In this document: positions 24,670-33,472 of the stretch, in pieces
Numbering within the stretch: the stretch's first letter is position 1
How the letters are laid out: every line of letters begins with the position of its first letter
Assembly: GCF_009296265.1 (NCBI RefSeq)
Contig: NZ_WBJS01000015.1
Span: forward strand, 1 to 46,229
DNA length: 46,229 nucleotides
Direction of reading: 5' to 3'
From: Thioclava sp. JE_KL1
Lineage (GTDB): Bacteria > Pseudomonadota > Alphaproteobacteria > Rhodobacterales > Rhodobacteraceae
Position numbers and translations under genes: made by a program
The notes under the pieces: generated by a model
Told to the model about the DNA's origin: nothing
Seen by the model: only the letters and a program-made list of their open reading frames with translations
The model's database searches: none

Positions 24670-24869
24670 TGATGTGCAGCCCTCCCAGCACGCAGTGGTA
24701 GCTGTCAAACGTCCTCTCTCGGAAGGGTGGGGTATCTCCGGAAGGCGAAGAAACTGGACAGGCACGAAAATACTGCCACGCTGCTTCAGCAGCTCGGAGT
24801 TCTTATCGGGCCACGCAGGGCTGGGCGGGCCACCTTCGGCTCAGAACCGCCATTTGTGGCACGCAATGG

Positions 24870-24995
24870 TCACTTCAGCCTTCTGAGCAACTCTTCGTTT
24901 TCGTCCATGACCCTCGAAGCTTTATGGAGAGCGTTGGAGAAATCATCGTCCATGCCCTCATACTTGGAAGGGCAAGACGATCCTGCGGTGTCCAT
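24870..24995 (-). CDS. possible 41-residue acidic small protein
   Basis: The minus strand has MDTAGSSCPSKYEGMDDDFS continuing to NALHKASRVMDENEELLRRLK and a stop. The tail has heptad-like Leu/Met spacing and protein-like composition. An in-frame stop lies two codons before the ATG and the ribosome site is poor. A neighbouring frame (WNVKHFEKQALERWTPQDRL) also looks coding, so this may be the end of a frameshifted gene. The rest of 24670-25250 shows nothing else I can name. Confidence 0.3.
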   Translation of the reverse strand: MDTAGSSCPSKYEGMDDDFSNALHKASRVMDENEELLRRLK

Positions 24996-25121
24996 CTCTC
25001 AAGCGCTTGCTTCTCGAAGTGCTTCACATTCCATCAAAGCGACTCAGAGGCAGCTTCCACGCGTCTCCAAGCCAACTGTTTTCCGAGGCTTTTGGCTCCG
25101 GAGGAAGCGAAGAGAAACGCA

Positions 25122-25158
25122 TGATGCAGGATGTCAACGCTGATGAGATTTTGCATCA
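25122..25158. promoter_or_regulatory. candidate upstream activator site for the sigma-54 promoter
   Basis: TGATGCA (25122-25128) and TGCATCA (25152-25158) are exact inverted copies with 23 bp between them. CGCTGATG at 25138-25145 and CATCAACG at 25155-25162 form a second, overlapping dyad with one mismatch. They are 108-144 bp before the -24 element, the usual range for enhancer sites of sigma-54 activators. An AT-rich tract (25204-25245) between them and the promoter could help DNA looping. Confidence 0.4.
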
Positions 25159-25265
25159 ACGCGAGAGAATGAATCAACTCCCACATGAAAAACTTCTGCG
25201 ATTTTGACGTTATAATAAAAAAATACGTTTAAATGCCAATGTTTTAGGTGGTGTTCGGAGGTTTC

Positions 25266-25282
25266 TGGAACCAAACTTGCAT
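25266..25282 (+). promoter_or_regulatory. sigma-54 (-24/-12) promoter of the P450 operon
   Basis: TGGAAC-N5-TTGCAT matches the consensus TGGCAC-N5-TTGCW with exact spacing and one deviation (A for C at the fourth base of the -24 box). Transcription would start near 25293, about 30 bp before the P450 ATG, with GGAG at about 25310 in the leader. A sigma-54 activator and a sigma-54 factor are encoded further down the same gene run. Confidence 0.72.
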
Positions 25283-25324
25283 GTTGTCTCGGTGAGACGC
25301 GAGTTTGACCGGGAGTTTCTCCAA

Positions 25325-26527
25325 ATGACGCAAGACAGCATCGTCGCAGACAATTTGCCCTATCTCGATATTTCGGACCCTGGGTTCTCCATCCGCTCCT
25401 CCGAAGTGATGCGTGCCCGCGAGCTGTGCTGGTGCGCGCGCACGAATTACGGTCTCGCAGTATTGCGTTATGACGACGTGCAAAAGCTTCTGCGGCATCC
25501 CAAGCTGCGTCAGGGCTCCTATCGCTGGCCAACGTTGAACGATGTCACCGGGGAATTCGCGCGCTGGTGGGAAAGCATGCTTCTCAGCCAAGAGGGCGAC
25601 AACCATTCACGCCTGCGCCGCATGGCGAACCCGGCTTTCTCGCCAAAACTCATCACGACGCTGGCGCCGAAATTCACTGAGCTCGCGACGATGCTGATCG
25701 ACGAGTTCGCGCCGAAGGGCGAATGCGACTTCATCGCCGAATTCACCGAGCCCTACGCGACCGGCGTGATCTGCGAGCTTCTGGGGTTGCCCTTCGAGCG
25801 CTGGCGCGAGCTGGCCGACATCGCCGCCGATATGGGGCTCGCACTTGGCGTGACCTTCAAGAAGGACCTGCCGACGATCGAGGCGGCGACGAGGCGGCTC
25901 TTTGACTATGTCGAGGAGCTGGTCGAGGCACGCCGCGCCGCGCCGAAAGACGATTTCATCGGCATGCTGATTAAGGCCAATGAGGACAAGAGCCAGCTCT
26001 CTGATCAGGAGTTGCTCGACATGATCGTCTTGGCGATCTTCGGCGGCATCGATACCACGCGCAACCAGCTCGGTCTCGCGATGGCAACCTTCATCGAGCA
26101 TTCCGAGCAATGGGCGCTTCTGGCCGAACAGCCGGAGCTGGGCCGTGCCGCGGTGGAAGAGGTTATGCGCGTGCGTCCCACCGTGACCTGGGTCACCCGC
26201 GAGGCAGTCGAGGACTTCACCTATAACGACACGCCGATCGAGAAGGGCACGACGCTGCACCTTTTCTCGCAATCGGCGACCTCCGATCCGCGCGTGTTCG
26301 ACGATGCGAGCTTCGACATCACGGCCGAGCGCAAGCCGCATTTCGGCTTCGGCGGTGGCGCGCATCACTGTCTCGGCCACTTCATCGCCCGCGGCGACAT
26401 GACCGAAGCTCTCAAGTTGCTCGCGCAACGCCTGAAGAACCCGCGCTTCAATGGCGAGGTCGAGTGGCTTCCAGATAGCGGGAATACCGGAGCGATCCGG
26501 ATGCCGATCGCCTTTGACCCGGCCTGA
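25325..26527 (+). CDS. cytochrome P450, class I bacterial type
   Basis: A 400-residue soluble P450. The I-helix oxygen-binding motif is FGGIDTTRNQ, the K-helix ExxR is EEVMR, and the heme loop is HFGFGGGAHHCLGHFIARGD with the ligand Cys. There is no membrane anchor, as expected for a bacterial class I enzyme. I chose ATG 25325, with GGAG 9-10 bases upstream. It is followed by its ferredoxin and reductase. The order P450, [3Fe-4S] ferredoxin, reductase, glutamine-synthetase-like gene is what I recall for mycobacterial morpholine/piperidine monooxygenase (CYP151, mor/pip) clusters, so an amine substrate is a reasonable inference. Confidence 0.95.
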   Translation: MTQDSIVADNLPYLDISDPGFSIRSSEVMRARELCWCARTNYGLAVLRYDDVQKLLRHPKLRQGSYRWPTLNDVTGEFARWWESMLLSQEGDNHSRLRRMANPAFSPKLITTLAPKFTELATMLIDEFAPKGECDFIAEFTEPYATGVICELLGLPFERWRELADIAADMGLALGVTFKKDLPTIEAATRRLFDYVEELVEARRAAPKDDFIGMLIKANEDKSQLSDQELLDMIVLAIFGGIDTTRNQLGLAMATFIEHSEQWALLAEQPELGRAAVEEVMRVRPTVTWVTREAVEDFTYNDTPIEKGTTLHLFSQSATSDPRVFDDASFDITAERKPHFGFGGGAHHCLGHFIARGDMTEALKLLAQRLKNPRFNGEVEWLPDSGNTGAIRMPIAFDPA

Positions 26528-26570
26528 TCAACGCAAATCCTGTCGAAAAATTCCAAGAGGGACCAGTAAG

Positions 26571-26756
26571 ATGAAAGTTCACGTCAACATGGATATCTGC
26601 CTGCTGCACGGGCAATGCGTGATCGCCGCGCCGGAGATCTTCTCCTTCGACGACAATGGCGATCTCCATTGGGTCGAAGTGATCGACGACTCGCAGGTTG
26701 CCGATGCCGAAGCTGCTTCCGATGCCTGCCCCGAGCAGGCCATCATCCTCGGCTGA
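26571..26756 (+). CDS. [3Fe-4S] ferredoxin, P450 partner
   Basis: A 61-residue ferredoxin starting MKVHVNMDICLLHGQCVIAA and ending with SDACPEQAIIL. Only three cluster cysteines are present (Cys10, Cys16 and a late one in DACPEQ), with His at the place of the second ligand (CLLHGQC), the pattern of P450-linked [3Fe-4S] ferredoxins. It passes electrons from the reductase encoded downstream to the P450. GAGG lies upstream of the ATG, and the gaps to its neighbours are 43 and 6 bp. Confidence 0.93.
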   Translation: MKVHVNMDICLLHGQCVIAAPEIFSFDDNGDLHWVEVIDDSQVADAEAASDACPEQAIILG

Positions 26757-26762
26757 TCGGAC

Positions 26763-27980
26763 ATGGCAGGGCCCCGGATCACCGTCGTTGGCGCCTCGCT
26801 CGCGGGGCTGCGCACGACCGAAGCGCTGAAGGCGGCGCTTCCGCAGGCGCAGCTCACGCTGATCGGCGACGAGCCGCATGCGCCCTACAACCGGCCGCCC
26901 CTGTCGAAGGAAGTAATGGAAAGCTTTGCGGGGGGCGATACAGATGAAACCGAGGCTTTCAGCAAGCTCCTGCTACGCTCCAAGCTGATGCCGGAGGACG
27001 CGTCGATACGTCTTGGTGTGGGGGCGACCGGGATCGAGAGTGCCGGCGTGCGTCTTGCCGATGGCTCTCTGATCCGCTCGGACTGGGTGATCGCGGCGAC
27101 CGGCATCCGGCCGCGCCGACTGCCGCTTCCTGGAAACGAAGACATCCGTCACGTTTTGCGGGGCTTCGACGATGCCCGCGCGCTCGCCCCGATGCTGCAA
27201 CCGGGCGTCCGTCTGGCGGTGATCGGGGCCGGGTTCATCGGCTGCGAGATCGCCGCGACCGCGCGCAAGCTTGGCCTTCACGTCACGATCGTCGAACCGG
27301 GGCCGCAACCGATGATGCGCGCGCTCGGTCCGCGTGTTGCGTCCGCGATGGCCACGTTGCACCGACGCCATGGGGTGACGCTGCTCACCGGGCGTTCGGT
27401 TGAGGCGTTTAAGCCGGGCCGAGTGTTCCTCGACAACGGCAAGGAAATCGAGGCTGACGTGATCGTCGAAGCGCTCGGCTCTCTGCCCAATACCGAATGG
27501 CTTGCCGGGAGCGGTGCGGAACTCAGCGACGGCGTTCTGGTCGATGACACGATGCGGGCGGTCGGCGCATCAAGCTTATTCGCGGTCGGTGACATCGCTC
27601 GCTTTGCGAACCCGCTTTTCGACGATGTACCGCGCCGGATCGAGCATTGGTGCATCCCCGGACAAACCGCCAAACGCGCCGCCCAGACCATCGTCGCGAT
27701 TGAGGCGGGCGAGACGCCCGAGCCCGGTTTCGCGCCGCTGCCGAGCTTCTGGTCGGATCAATACGGCATGCGCGTTCAGGCCTTCGGCGCCCCGGCGCTG
27801 GCCGAGACGCAAACCGTTGTTGAAGGCGACCTGAGTCAGATCGGCGAGGCTCCCGTGATCGTCGAATACGCCCGCGACGGCGCGCTCACCGGCGTGATCG
27901 GCCTTGGCGCTCCGCCCGCACTGATTGCCAAACACCGCGCCCGCCTGATGGCCGCACTCACTCCGAAAGAAACCGCATGA
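26763..27980 (+). CDS. FAD-dependent ferredoxin reductase
   Basis: A 405-residue flavoprotein of the putidaredoxin-reductase/rubredoxin-reductase type. FAD binding: VVGASLAGLRTTEAL at residues 8-22 and NRPPLSKE. NAD(P)H binding: LAVIGAGFIGCEIAATARKL at about 153-172. Second FAD motif: SLFAVGDIARFANPL. It takes electrons from NAD(P)H to the [3Fe-4S] ferredoxin. Its stop overlaps the next gene (ATGA), coupling it to the ligase gene and tying the P450 chain to the gamma-glutamylation genes. Confidence 0.93.
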   Translation: MAGPRITVVGASLAGLRTTEALKAALPQAQLTLIGDEPHAPYNRPPLSKEVMESFAGGDTDETEAFSKLLLRSKLMPEDASIRLGVGATGIESAGVRLADGSLIRSDWVIAATGIRPRRLPLPGNEDIRHVLRGFDDARALAPMLQPGVRLAVIGAGFIGCEIAATARKLGLHVTIVEPGPQPMMRALGPRVASAMATLHRRHGVTLLTGRSVEAFKPGRVFLDNGKEIEADVIVEALGSLPNTEWLAGSGAELSDGVLVDDTMRAVGASSLFAVGDIARFANPLFDDVPRRIEHWCIPGQTAKRAAQTIVAIEAGETPEPGFAPLPSFWSDQYGMRVQAFGAPALAETQTVVEGDLSQIGEAPVIVEYARDGALTGVIGLGAPPALIAKHRARLMAALTPKETA

Positions 27981-29305
27981 GCCCCCAGATGAACGACCTC
28001 CTCGAAGCCGCCCTCGCCAAGCTCGACGCCGAGATCGTGCATGTCGGTCAATTCGATTACGCGTCGGTCCTGCGCGAGCGGCGCCTGCGCAAGGCCCAGT
28101 TTCTCGACTGGGCGGGGGACGCGCGCTTCGCGAATGTTCTGGCCTATTGGGACAGCGGGGACAACCTCTTCGGCGGCAACTCTTATTTCACCGAGACGGT
28201 CGAGATCGACGTCGCCTCGATGCGTGCAAACCCCTCCGAGCCCGATGCGGTCACGGTGATCGCCGAACTGTCGGGCGAGGCGAAGGAATTGATGCCGCGC
28301 CAGGTGCTGCGCCGCCAGCTTGAGCGCGCCGAAGCAATGGGCTTCAAAGTCGACGCCGCGTTCGAATTCGAGCTGATCGTGCTTGAGGAAGACGCGACCA
28401 CCGCGCGCGAGAAAGGCTTCGCGGGGCTCGCGAAATTTGCCCCCGACAACAAGTGCTGGTCGGGCGCCACCGCGAATACCCATGCCGAGTTCATTGCAGA
28501 CATGGAGGCAGAGATTCTCGGCCATGACGTCTCGCTCTATGCTTTGAGCGTCGAACTGGGGCCGGGCTGCCTCGAGGCCACGACCGCCGCGACCGAAGGG
28601 CTGCGTGCCGCCGACGACGCGAGCTTCCTGCGCCTGGCTGCGCGCTCCTATGCCCGCAAGCACGGTAAGACGGTGAGCTTCATGCCGTATATGGGCGCGG
28701 AGTATCCCGGTATCGGCGGCCATTGTTTGATGAGCCTGCGCAACGCCGAAACTGGCAAGAACCTCTTCGCTTCGCCCGATGGCCAGACCAACGATCTGGC
28801 GAAGAAGTTCATCGCCGGGATGATGGCGGTCGTGCCCGATGCCTTCGCCATGTGTACCTCGAGCGTGAATGCCTATCGCCGCCTCGCACCGGGTAGCTGG
28901 GCTCCTAAATCGCTCACCTGGGCGGAATATCCCTTCACCGTCGCGGTGCGCTCCGTGCCGCATACGGGCGCGCGCGCCCGTCTCGAATTCCGGGTGCCAC
29001 CCGCCGATTGCAATCCGTATCTGACGATGGCGCTGATGCTGGGCGCGGGACTCGACGGGATCGAGCGCGACTTGCCCGCGCCCGAACCGAGCGCCGCAGC
29101 GCATCCCGATTTCGCCCCCGAAGGTGCAAGCCGCTTCCCGCGCGATCTCGCCGAGGCCGCGGATCGGCTTGCTGCCAGTGACGACGCCGCGCGGATCTTC
29201 GGAGCCGCTTTCACCGAGAACTTCGCGGCCGCTTGCCGCGCCGAATACGCCAGCCTCGCCAAGGCGGTCAGCGCCGAAGAACGCGCCCGCTACCTTGAAG
29301 GCTGA
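27977..29305 (+). CDS. glutamine-synthetase-like protein 1, divergent active site
   Basis: A 442-residue protein of the glutamine synthetase fold (gamma-glutamyl ligase class, as PuuA or GlnT). Metal-site strands are recognisable as DAAFEFELIVLEED and ALSVELGPGCLEATTAA. GIGGHCLMSL stands for the usual GSGMHxHxS, and NAYRRLAPGSWAPKSLTWAE is followed by YPFTVAVRS, where active enzymes have NR(S/A)xxxR. The loss of that NR pair suggests reduced catalysis, altered substrate or a structural role with the second ligase. It overlaps the reductase gene and precedes the second ligase by 29 bp. Confidence 0.88.
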   Translation: MSPQMNDLLEAALAKLDAEIVHVGQFDYASVLRERRLRKAQFLDWAGDARFANVLAYWDSGDNLFGGNSYFTETVEIDVASMRANPSEPDAVTVIAELSGEAKELMPRQVLRRQLERAEAMGFKVDAAFEFELIVLEEDATTAREKGFAGLAKFAPDNKCWSGATANTHAEFIADMEAEILGHDVSLYALSVELGPGCLEATTAATEGLRAADDASFLRLAARSYARKHGKTVSFMPYMGAEYPGIGGHCLMSLRNAETGKNLFASPDGQTNDLAKKFIAGMMAVVPDAFAMCTSSVNAYRRLAPGSWAPKSLTWAEYPFTVAVRSVPHTGARARLEFRVPPADCNPYLTMALMLGAGLDGIERDLPAPEPSAAAHPDFAPEGASRFPRDLAEAADRLAASDDAARIFGAAFTENFAAACRAEYASLAKAVSAEERARYLEG

Positions 29306-29334
29306 GACGCAAAAAAACCAATAGGGAGCCAAGA

Positions 29335-30813
29335 ATGACAACCGATACCGATTATCACCGCGAAGTCGATGCGCCCGGTCGGGCCGAACTGGTCGAACGT
29401 GTTCGCAAGAAGATCGACGCGCTCGGGGTCGATTACATCTACTACCAATACATCTCGATCACCGGGCGGGTGATGGGCAAGGCCGCCCCGGCGCGTCACT
29501 GGGAAACCCAGGCGCGCAAGGGTGTTCAGACCTGGATGGGCGGCGTCACCAACGTGCTGCCGGATTTCAAAGGCAACCTGATCGGCTTCGACGCGAACGC
29601 GATGGAATGTATCGCGCTGCCCGATCCCGATACGTTCGTCCAGCTCCCCTGGGACAAGCGCGTCGCTCGTGTGTTCTGCACGCTGTTCTACAGCCTCGAA
29701 GATCCGAACTTTCCCGGCCAGTATTACGAATACGACACCCGCGGGAACCTCAAGCGCTTCGACCGTGAGTTCCGCGAGACCCATAACGGGTTGCATCTGC
29801 GTGTGGGTCTTGAGCCCGAGATGCTCTGGCTCAAGCCCGAGGCTGGCGAGGTGCGCCCCTATTCCGGGGTGACCGAACCGCTCGCCTATCACATCGGCCA
29901 GTTCGAGAGCGCCCGCGATATCTGGATGCAGGTCTCAGATTATGCCCGCGCGATGGGTCTCGACATGATCCAGGGCGATTGCGAGGACGCGCCCGGCCAG
30001 ATCGAGCTGAACTACCAGTTCGACGATGCGCTGCCGACATGCGACCGGATGACGACCTATCGCCAGATCTGCGCCGAGGTCGCACGCCAGCGCGGGCTGA
30101 TCGCGTGTTTTATGGCGAAACCCTTTATGGGTTACGCGGCCAACGGCTGCCACCACAACTGTTCGATCTGGACCGGCGGTGAGCGCGAGGTGCAGGCGAT
30201 CGTGCCGGGCGAACTGCCGGGCATGGAAGAGAACTGGATGTATTCCAAGGGCGGCGTGAACGAGTTCGAGAACACCGAAGGCGGCTGGCTGCCGACGGAG
30301 CTGGGGCATCACGTTCTGGGCGGGTCGCTCAAGCATATCAACGCGCTGACCTGTATCGGTGCGTCGACCGTGAACTCCTATCGCCGCTTCAACGACTACG
30401 GTCTCTGGGCGCCGATCGGGGCAAATTGGGGCCTGCAGAACCGCTCTTGTACGGTCCGCATATCTTCGCCCGACCGGTTCGAGTTCCGCGCAGTGGACAG
30501 CATGGTCAACCCACATCTGTTCTGCGGTGCGCTGCTGAAGGCGATGGACGATGGCATCCGCAACAAGATCGACCCGGGCGCGCCGGAATCGCGTAACGTG
30601 ACCGAGGTCTGGCAGTCGGGAGGAGAGGTCAATCTCATCCCGCTCAATCTTCGGGATGCGCTGGACGCGCTCAAGAACGACGAGGTCATTCGTTCGGCAC
30701 TTCCGGGGCGGCTCTACGAAGTCTTCGACGAATACAAACAGGACGAGTGGACACGCTTCCTGCGTGAGGTCACCAATTGGGATGTGGAGCAATACCTGCA
30801 TTGTGTACCGTAA
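29335..30813 (+). CDS. glutamine-synthetase-like protein 2, gamma-glutamyl-amine ligase candidate
   Basis: A 492-residue ligase with a more complete active site. Residues about 160 on show VGLEPEMLWLKPE, DCEDAPGQIELNYQFDD, then GCHHNCSIWTGG, NSYRRFNDYGLWAPIGANWG, LQNRSCTVRI and FEFRAVDSMVNPHL. These correspond to the glutamate, ATP and metal sites of the family. A gamma-glutamyl ligase would join glutamate to an amine with ATP, protecting the amine before oxidation. GGGAG precedes ATG 29335. The amine is unknown; the spermidine/putrescine-type importer nearby is the best hint. Confidence 0.88.
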   Translation: MTTDTDYHREVDAPGRAELVERVRKKIDALGVDYIYYQYISITGRVMGKAAPARHWETQARKGVQTWMGGVTNVLPDFKGNLIGFDANAMECIALPDPDTFVQLPWDKRVARVFCTLFYSLEDPNFPGQYYEYDTRGNLKRFDREFRETHNGLHLRVGLEPEMLWLKPEAGEVRPYSGVTEPLAYHIGQFESARDIWMQVSDYARAMGLDMIQGDCEDAPGQIELNYQFDDALPTCDRMTTYRQICAEVARQRGLIACFMAKPFMGYAANGCHHNCSIWTGGEREVQAIVPGELPGMEENWMYSKGGVNEFENTEGGWLPTELGHHVLGGSLKHINALTCIGASTVNSYRRFNDYGLWAPIGANWGLQNRSCTVRISSPDRFEFRAVDSMVNPHLFCGALLKAMDDGIRNKIDPGAPESRNVTEVWQSGGEVNLIPLNLRDALDALKNDEVIRSALPGRLYEVFDEYKQDEWTRFLREVTNWDVEQYLHCVP

Positions 30814-30843
30814 TCCGTTGACCCCCGCAAAGGAGCCCAGAGC

Positions 30844-32037
30844 ATGACAGATCCAACCAGACCAGAGACCGAGATGATCGACATTCTCAGCCGGGACGGA
30901 CGGATCGTGTCTGCCTGCGCTGCCCAGGAAGCCGTGCTCGGCCTCGTGCCGGGCGCGGCCGCGGGTGAGGCCTGGTCAGCGATCTATCCGCTGGCCTCTC
31001 GCAAGCGGCTTGAGGGGGTTTTTACAGAGACCACCGTCGGGCCGCATGTCGTCACGCTCGAGATGCGCGCCAGCGACGGCGCGCGGATCGGCGTCACCGC
31101 GATCGTAACTCGGTTCACAGACCCCGAGCAGGGGCTTTGCTTGCGCACGGTGAAATGGCCCGCGGGCGGCGCGCTCAGAGAGGTCGCGACCCTCGCCGAG
31201 GAAAAGGAGATTCTCGAGTCGATCCTCGCGGCCTCCGACGATGCGGGCTGGTGCATGGAATGGGACGAGCCCGTGGACCTCTCGGCCCCAGAGCAGGAGA
31301 TCATCCGCCAGGTTTTTGAGAATGGTCCACATTGGCGCTTCTGCAACGATGCGATGGCGCGGCTCTATCGCACCCCTGAGGGTAAGAATTTCAATGCACT
31401 CCCCGTGCACGAGACCTTTCCGCGCTCGCCCGAAAACGAGGACTTCGTAAGGCGCCTGATCCGCGCGAGCTTTGATGTGAATGCCTCACCCTCGCGCGAT
31501 CTGCGTTATGACGGCGTATTCATCGAGGTTGAGAATGACGTGCGCGGGCACATTCGGGGTAACTTCCTGTATCGCATGTGGGGCACCGTGCGTGATGTCT
31601 CGAAACACGCCCGCCGCGCCGCGGTACTGCGCGAGGAGATCGACACGCTCGAAGCAATCCTCGACGCCCTGCCGGACTCTGTTCTGGTCGTCGATCGCGA
31701 TGCCCGAATTCTGCGCATCAATACCAGCGCCGAAGAACTACTCGACCTCAACCCCGACCTTCTTCCCGCGCGAAGCATCGATGATCTGATCGAACTTCCT
31801 GTCCCGCTCACTGAGATTTTCGCAGTCGCTGGAGATCATCTCCCCGGCCATCCGAGCGGTCTCTACCCGGTTCTTCTGCGCAACCCCGACCGTCCGATCC
31901 GTGCCGAACTTGCGGCGCGCTGCGTCGCGCTTCGCGAGACGGAGTGCCTTGTGCTGAGTCTGCGCGCGCGGCTGGGGCCGGTCTCGCAGGGTGGCGATCT
32001 CGCGAGTGTAACGTCGCTCAGGGCTCGGGGACAGTGA
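30844..32037 (+). CDS. PAS-only sensory protein
   Basis: A 397-residue cytoplasmic protein that I read as three PAS-like units: about 10-115 ([20 protein letters not shown]), 130-255 ([20 protein letters not shown] to [16 protein letters not shown]) and 265-385 ([20 protein letters not shown]). No kinase, HTH, cyclase or membrane part is present. The stop shares its last A with a possible ATG of the sigma-54 activator, so they may form a two-protein sensor pair in which this protein binds the inducer. AGGAG precedes the ATG. Its role is inferred from position. Confidence 0.75.
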   Translation: MTDPTRPETEMIDILSRDGRIVSACAAQEAVLGLVPGAAAGEAWSAIYPLASRKRLEGVFTETTVGPHVVTLEMRASDGARIGVTAIVTRFTDPEQGLCLRTVKWPAGGALREVATLAEEKEILESILAASDDAGWCMEWDEPVDLSAPEQEIIRQVFENGPHWRFCNDAMARLYRTPEGKNFNALPVHETFPRSPENEDFVRRLIRASFDVNASPSRDLRYDGVFIEVENDVRGHIRGNFLYRMWGTVRDVSKHARRAAVLREEIDTLEAILDALPDSVLVVDRDARILRINTSAEELLDLNPDLLPARSIDDLIELPVPLTEIFAVAGDHLPGHPSGLYPVLLRNPDRPIRAELAARCVALRETECLVLSLRARLGPVSQGGDLASVTSLRARGQ

Positions 32038-32051
32038 TGGAGGCGGGAGAG

Positions 32052-33440
32052 ATGAAACAGACATCCGCGACGTCGCCCCGCCCGCTCGATCAGGCTCTTC
32101 ATGCGCTGGCCGACGGAATTATCGTGCTCAATCCTGACCATTCAATTTCTTTCGCGAACCGCGAAGCCGCATCCCTGTGCGGGCTCAATGCGAAGGAGAT
32201 GGAAGGATTCGACTTTGCGCAGTTCAACAGCATGTCCTCTCTCAATTGGACCCTGCTGGGCGAGACGCTCGAAGCGGGCCGCACGGGCAGTCTCATTCTG
32301 CGGGGAGAAGCGACCGGCGCGGTTTTCGTGACCTTGCGCAGGATTTCCGCGACCGGCGCCAATGAGGGGCACGTTGTCACGCTGCGCGATCTGGCTGTGT
32401 TCGATCATGCTCGAAGGCAGGCGACCGGCGCACGATCCGCACCGACGTTCACGAGCGCGACCGAGCGCCGGATGCGACCCGATTTCGCCCGCCAGAGGGT
32501 GATTTCTCCTTGGCTCGACCGGATGATCTCGCGTGGGGAGCGCGCGCTTTTACAAGGCGCGCGAGTCATCATCACCGGGGAGTCCGGCGTCGGGAAAACC
32601 GAGATTGCGCGCCATCTGCATAACTTCGTCGCCAATGGCGTGGATCCGTTCATCGCGGTGAACTGCGCTGCGATCCCGGAGAGCCTCTTCGAATCCGAGC
32701 TCTTCGGCTATGAGAAAGGCGCGTTCACCGGGGCGTCGACCGAGGGTAAGAAAGGCCTGATCGAGGCGGCTGAAGGTGGCACGCTGTTCCTCGACGAGAT
32801 CGGCGAAATTCCCTTGCCGCTTCAGGCCAAGCTGCTCTCCTTCCTCGAAGAAGGCACGATCCTACGGATCGGGGGCACGCGTCCGCGGCGGGTGAACGTG
32901 CGGGTCATCTCGGCGACCAATCGCGACCTTCTGGAAATGTCAGAAGATCGCCGCTTCCGTACGGACCTCTATTACCGGCTCGCGGTCGTGAACATGCCGA
33001 TGAAGCCACTGCGTGATGTGCCCGAACTGCTCGACCACCTAATCGACCGATTTCTCACCGCGATCAATCAGCGCCGTTCGGCCCCGCTACATCTCTCCGA
33101 CGATCTGCGCGCGCGGCTGCGCGCCTATCACTACCCGGGCAATATCCGCGAGCTCTGGAATCTGATGCAGCAGATCTCGGTGCTCGGCGACGACGAGGAA
33201 GAGTTGCCGCGCCGGCTCATGGCGCTCGATCCGACCCAAGCGCAGCACTCGTACGGCAGCTCTCCCGACAGCGCGCCGGCCCCGCTCGCCGAAGGTGCGA
33301 GCCTGCGCGACGCGGTGAGCGAATACGAATTACGGATCATCGAAGACGCGATCCGTGTCCATGGCAGCAAACGCAAGGCTGCTGCCGCCCTCGGTGTCGA
33401 TATCGGCACCATTTCTCGAAAGACCCGAAAAGAGCCGTAA
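32052..33440 (+). CDS. sigma-54-dependent transcriptional activator (PAS-AAA+-HTH)
   Basis: A 462-residue enhancer-binding protein. A PAS domain covers about residues 12-120 ([20 protein letters not shown]). The AAA+ domain has Walker [14 protein letters not shown], the sigma-54 contact loop [10 protein letters not shown], Walker [13 protein letters not shown] and the arginine-finger region [14 protein letters not shown] Fis-type helix-turn-helix ends the protein ([20 protein letters not shown]). It has no receiver domain, so control is by ligand or by the PAS-only partner. I start at ATG 32052 with GGGAG upstream; ATG 32037 overlaps the previous stop. The GAFTGA loop is intact. Confidence 0.93.
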   Translation: MKQTSATSPRPLDQALHALADGIIVLNPDHSISFANREAASLCGLNAKEMEGFDFAQFNSMSSLNWTLLGETLEAGRTGSLILRGEATGAVFVTLRRISATGANEGHVVTLRDLAVFDHARRQATGARSAPTFTSATERRMRPDFARQRVISPWLDRMISRGERALLQGARVIITGESGVGKTEIARHLHNFVANGVDPFIAVNCAAIPESLFESELFGYEKGAFTGASTEGKKGLIEAAEGGTLFLDEIGEIPLPLQAKLLSFLEEGTILRIGGTRPRRVNVRVISATNRDLLEMSEDRRFRTDLYYRLAVVNMPMKPLRDVPELLDHLIDRFLTAINQRRSAPLHLSDDLRARLRAYHYPGNIRELWNLMQQISVLGDDEEELPRRLMALDPTQAQHSYGSSPDSAPAPLAEGASLRDAVSEYELRIIEDAIRVHGSKRKAAAALGVDIGTISRKTRKEP

Positions 33441-33472
33441 ACGGCCGAAAAAACCAACAGTGGAGTAAAAAC

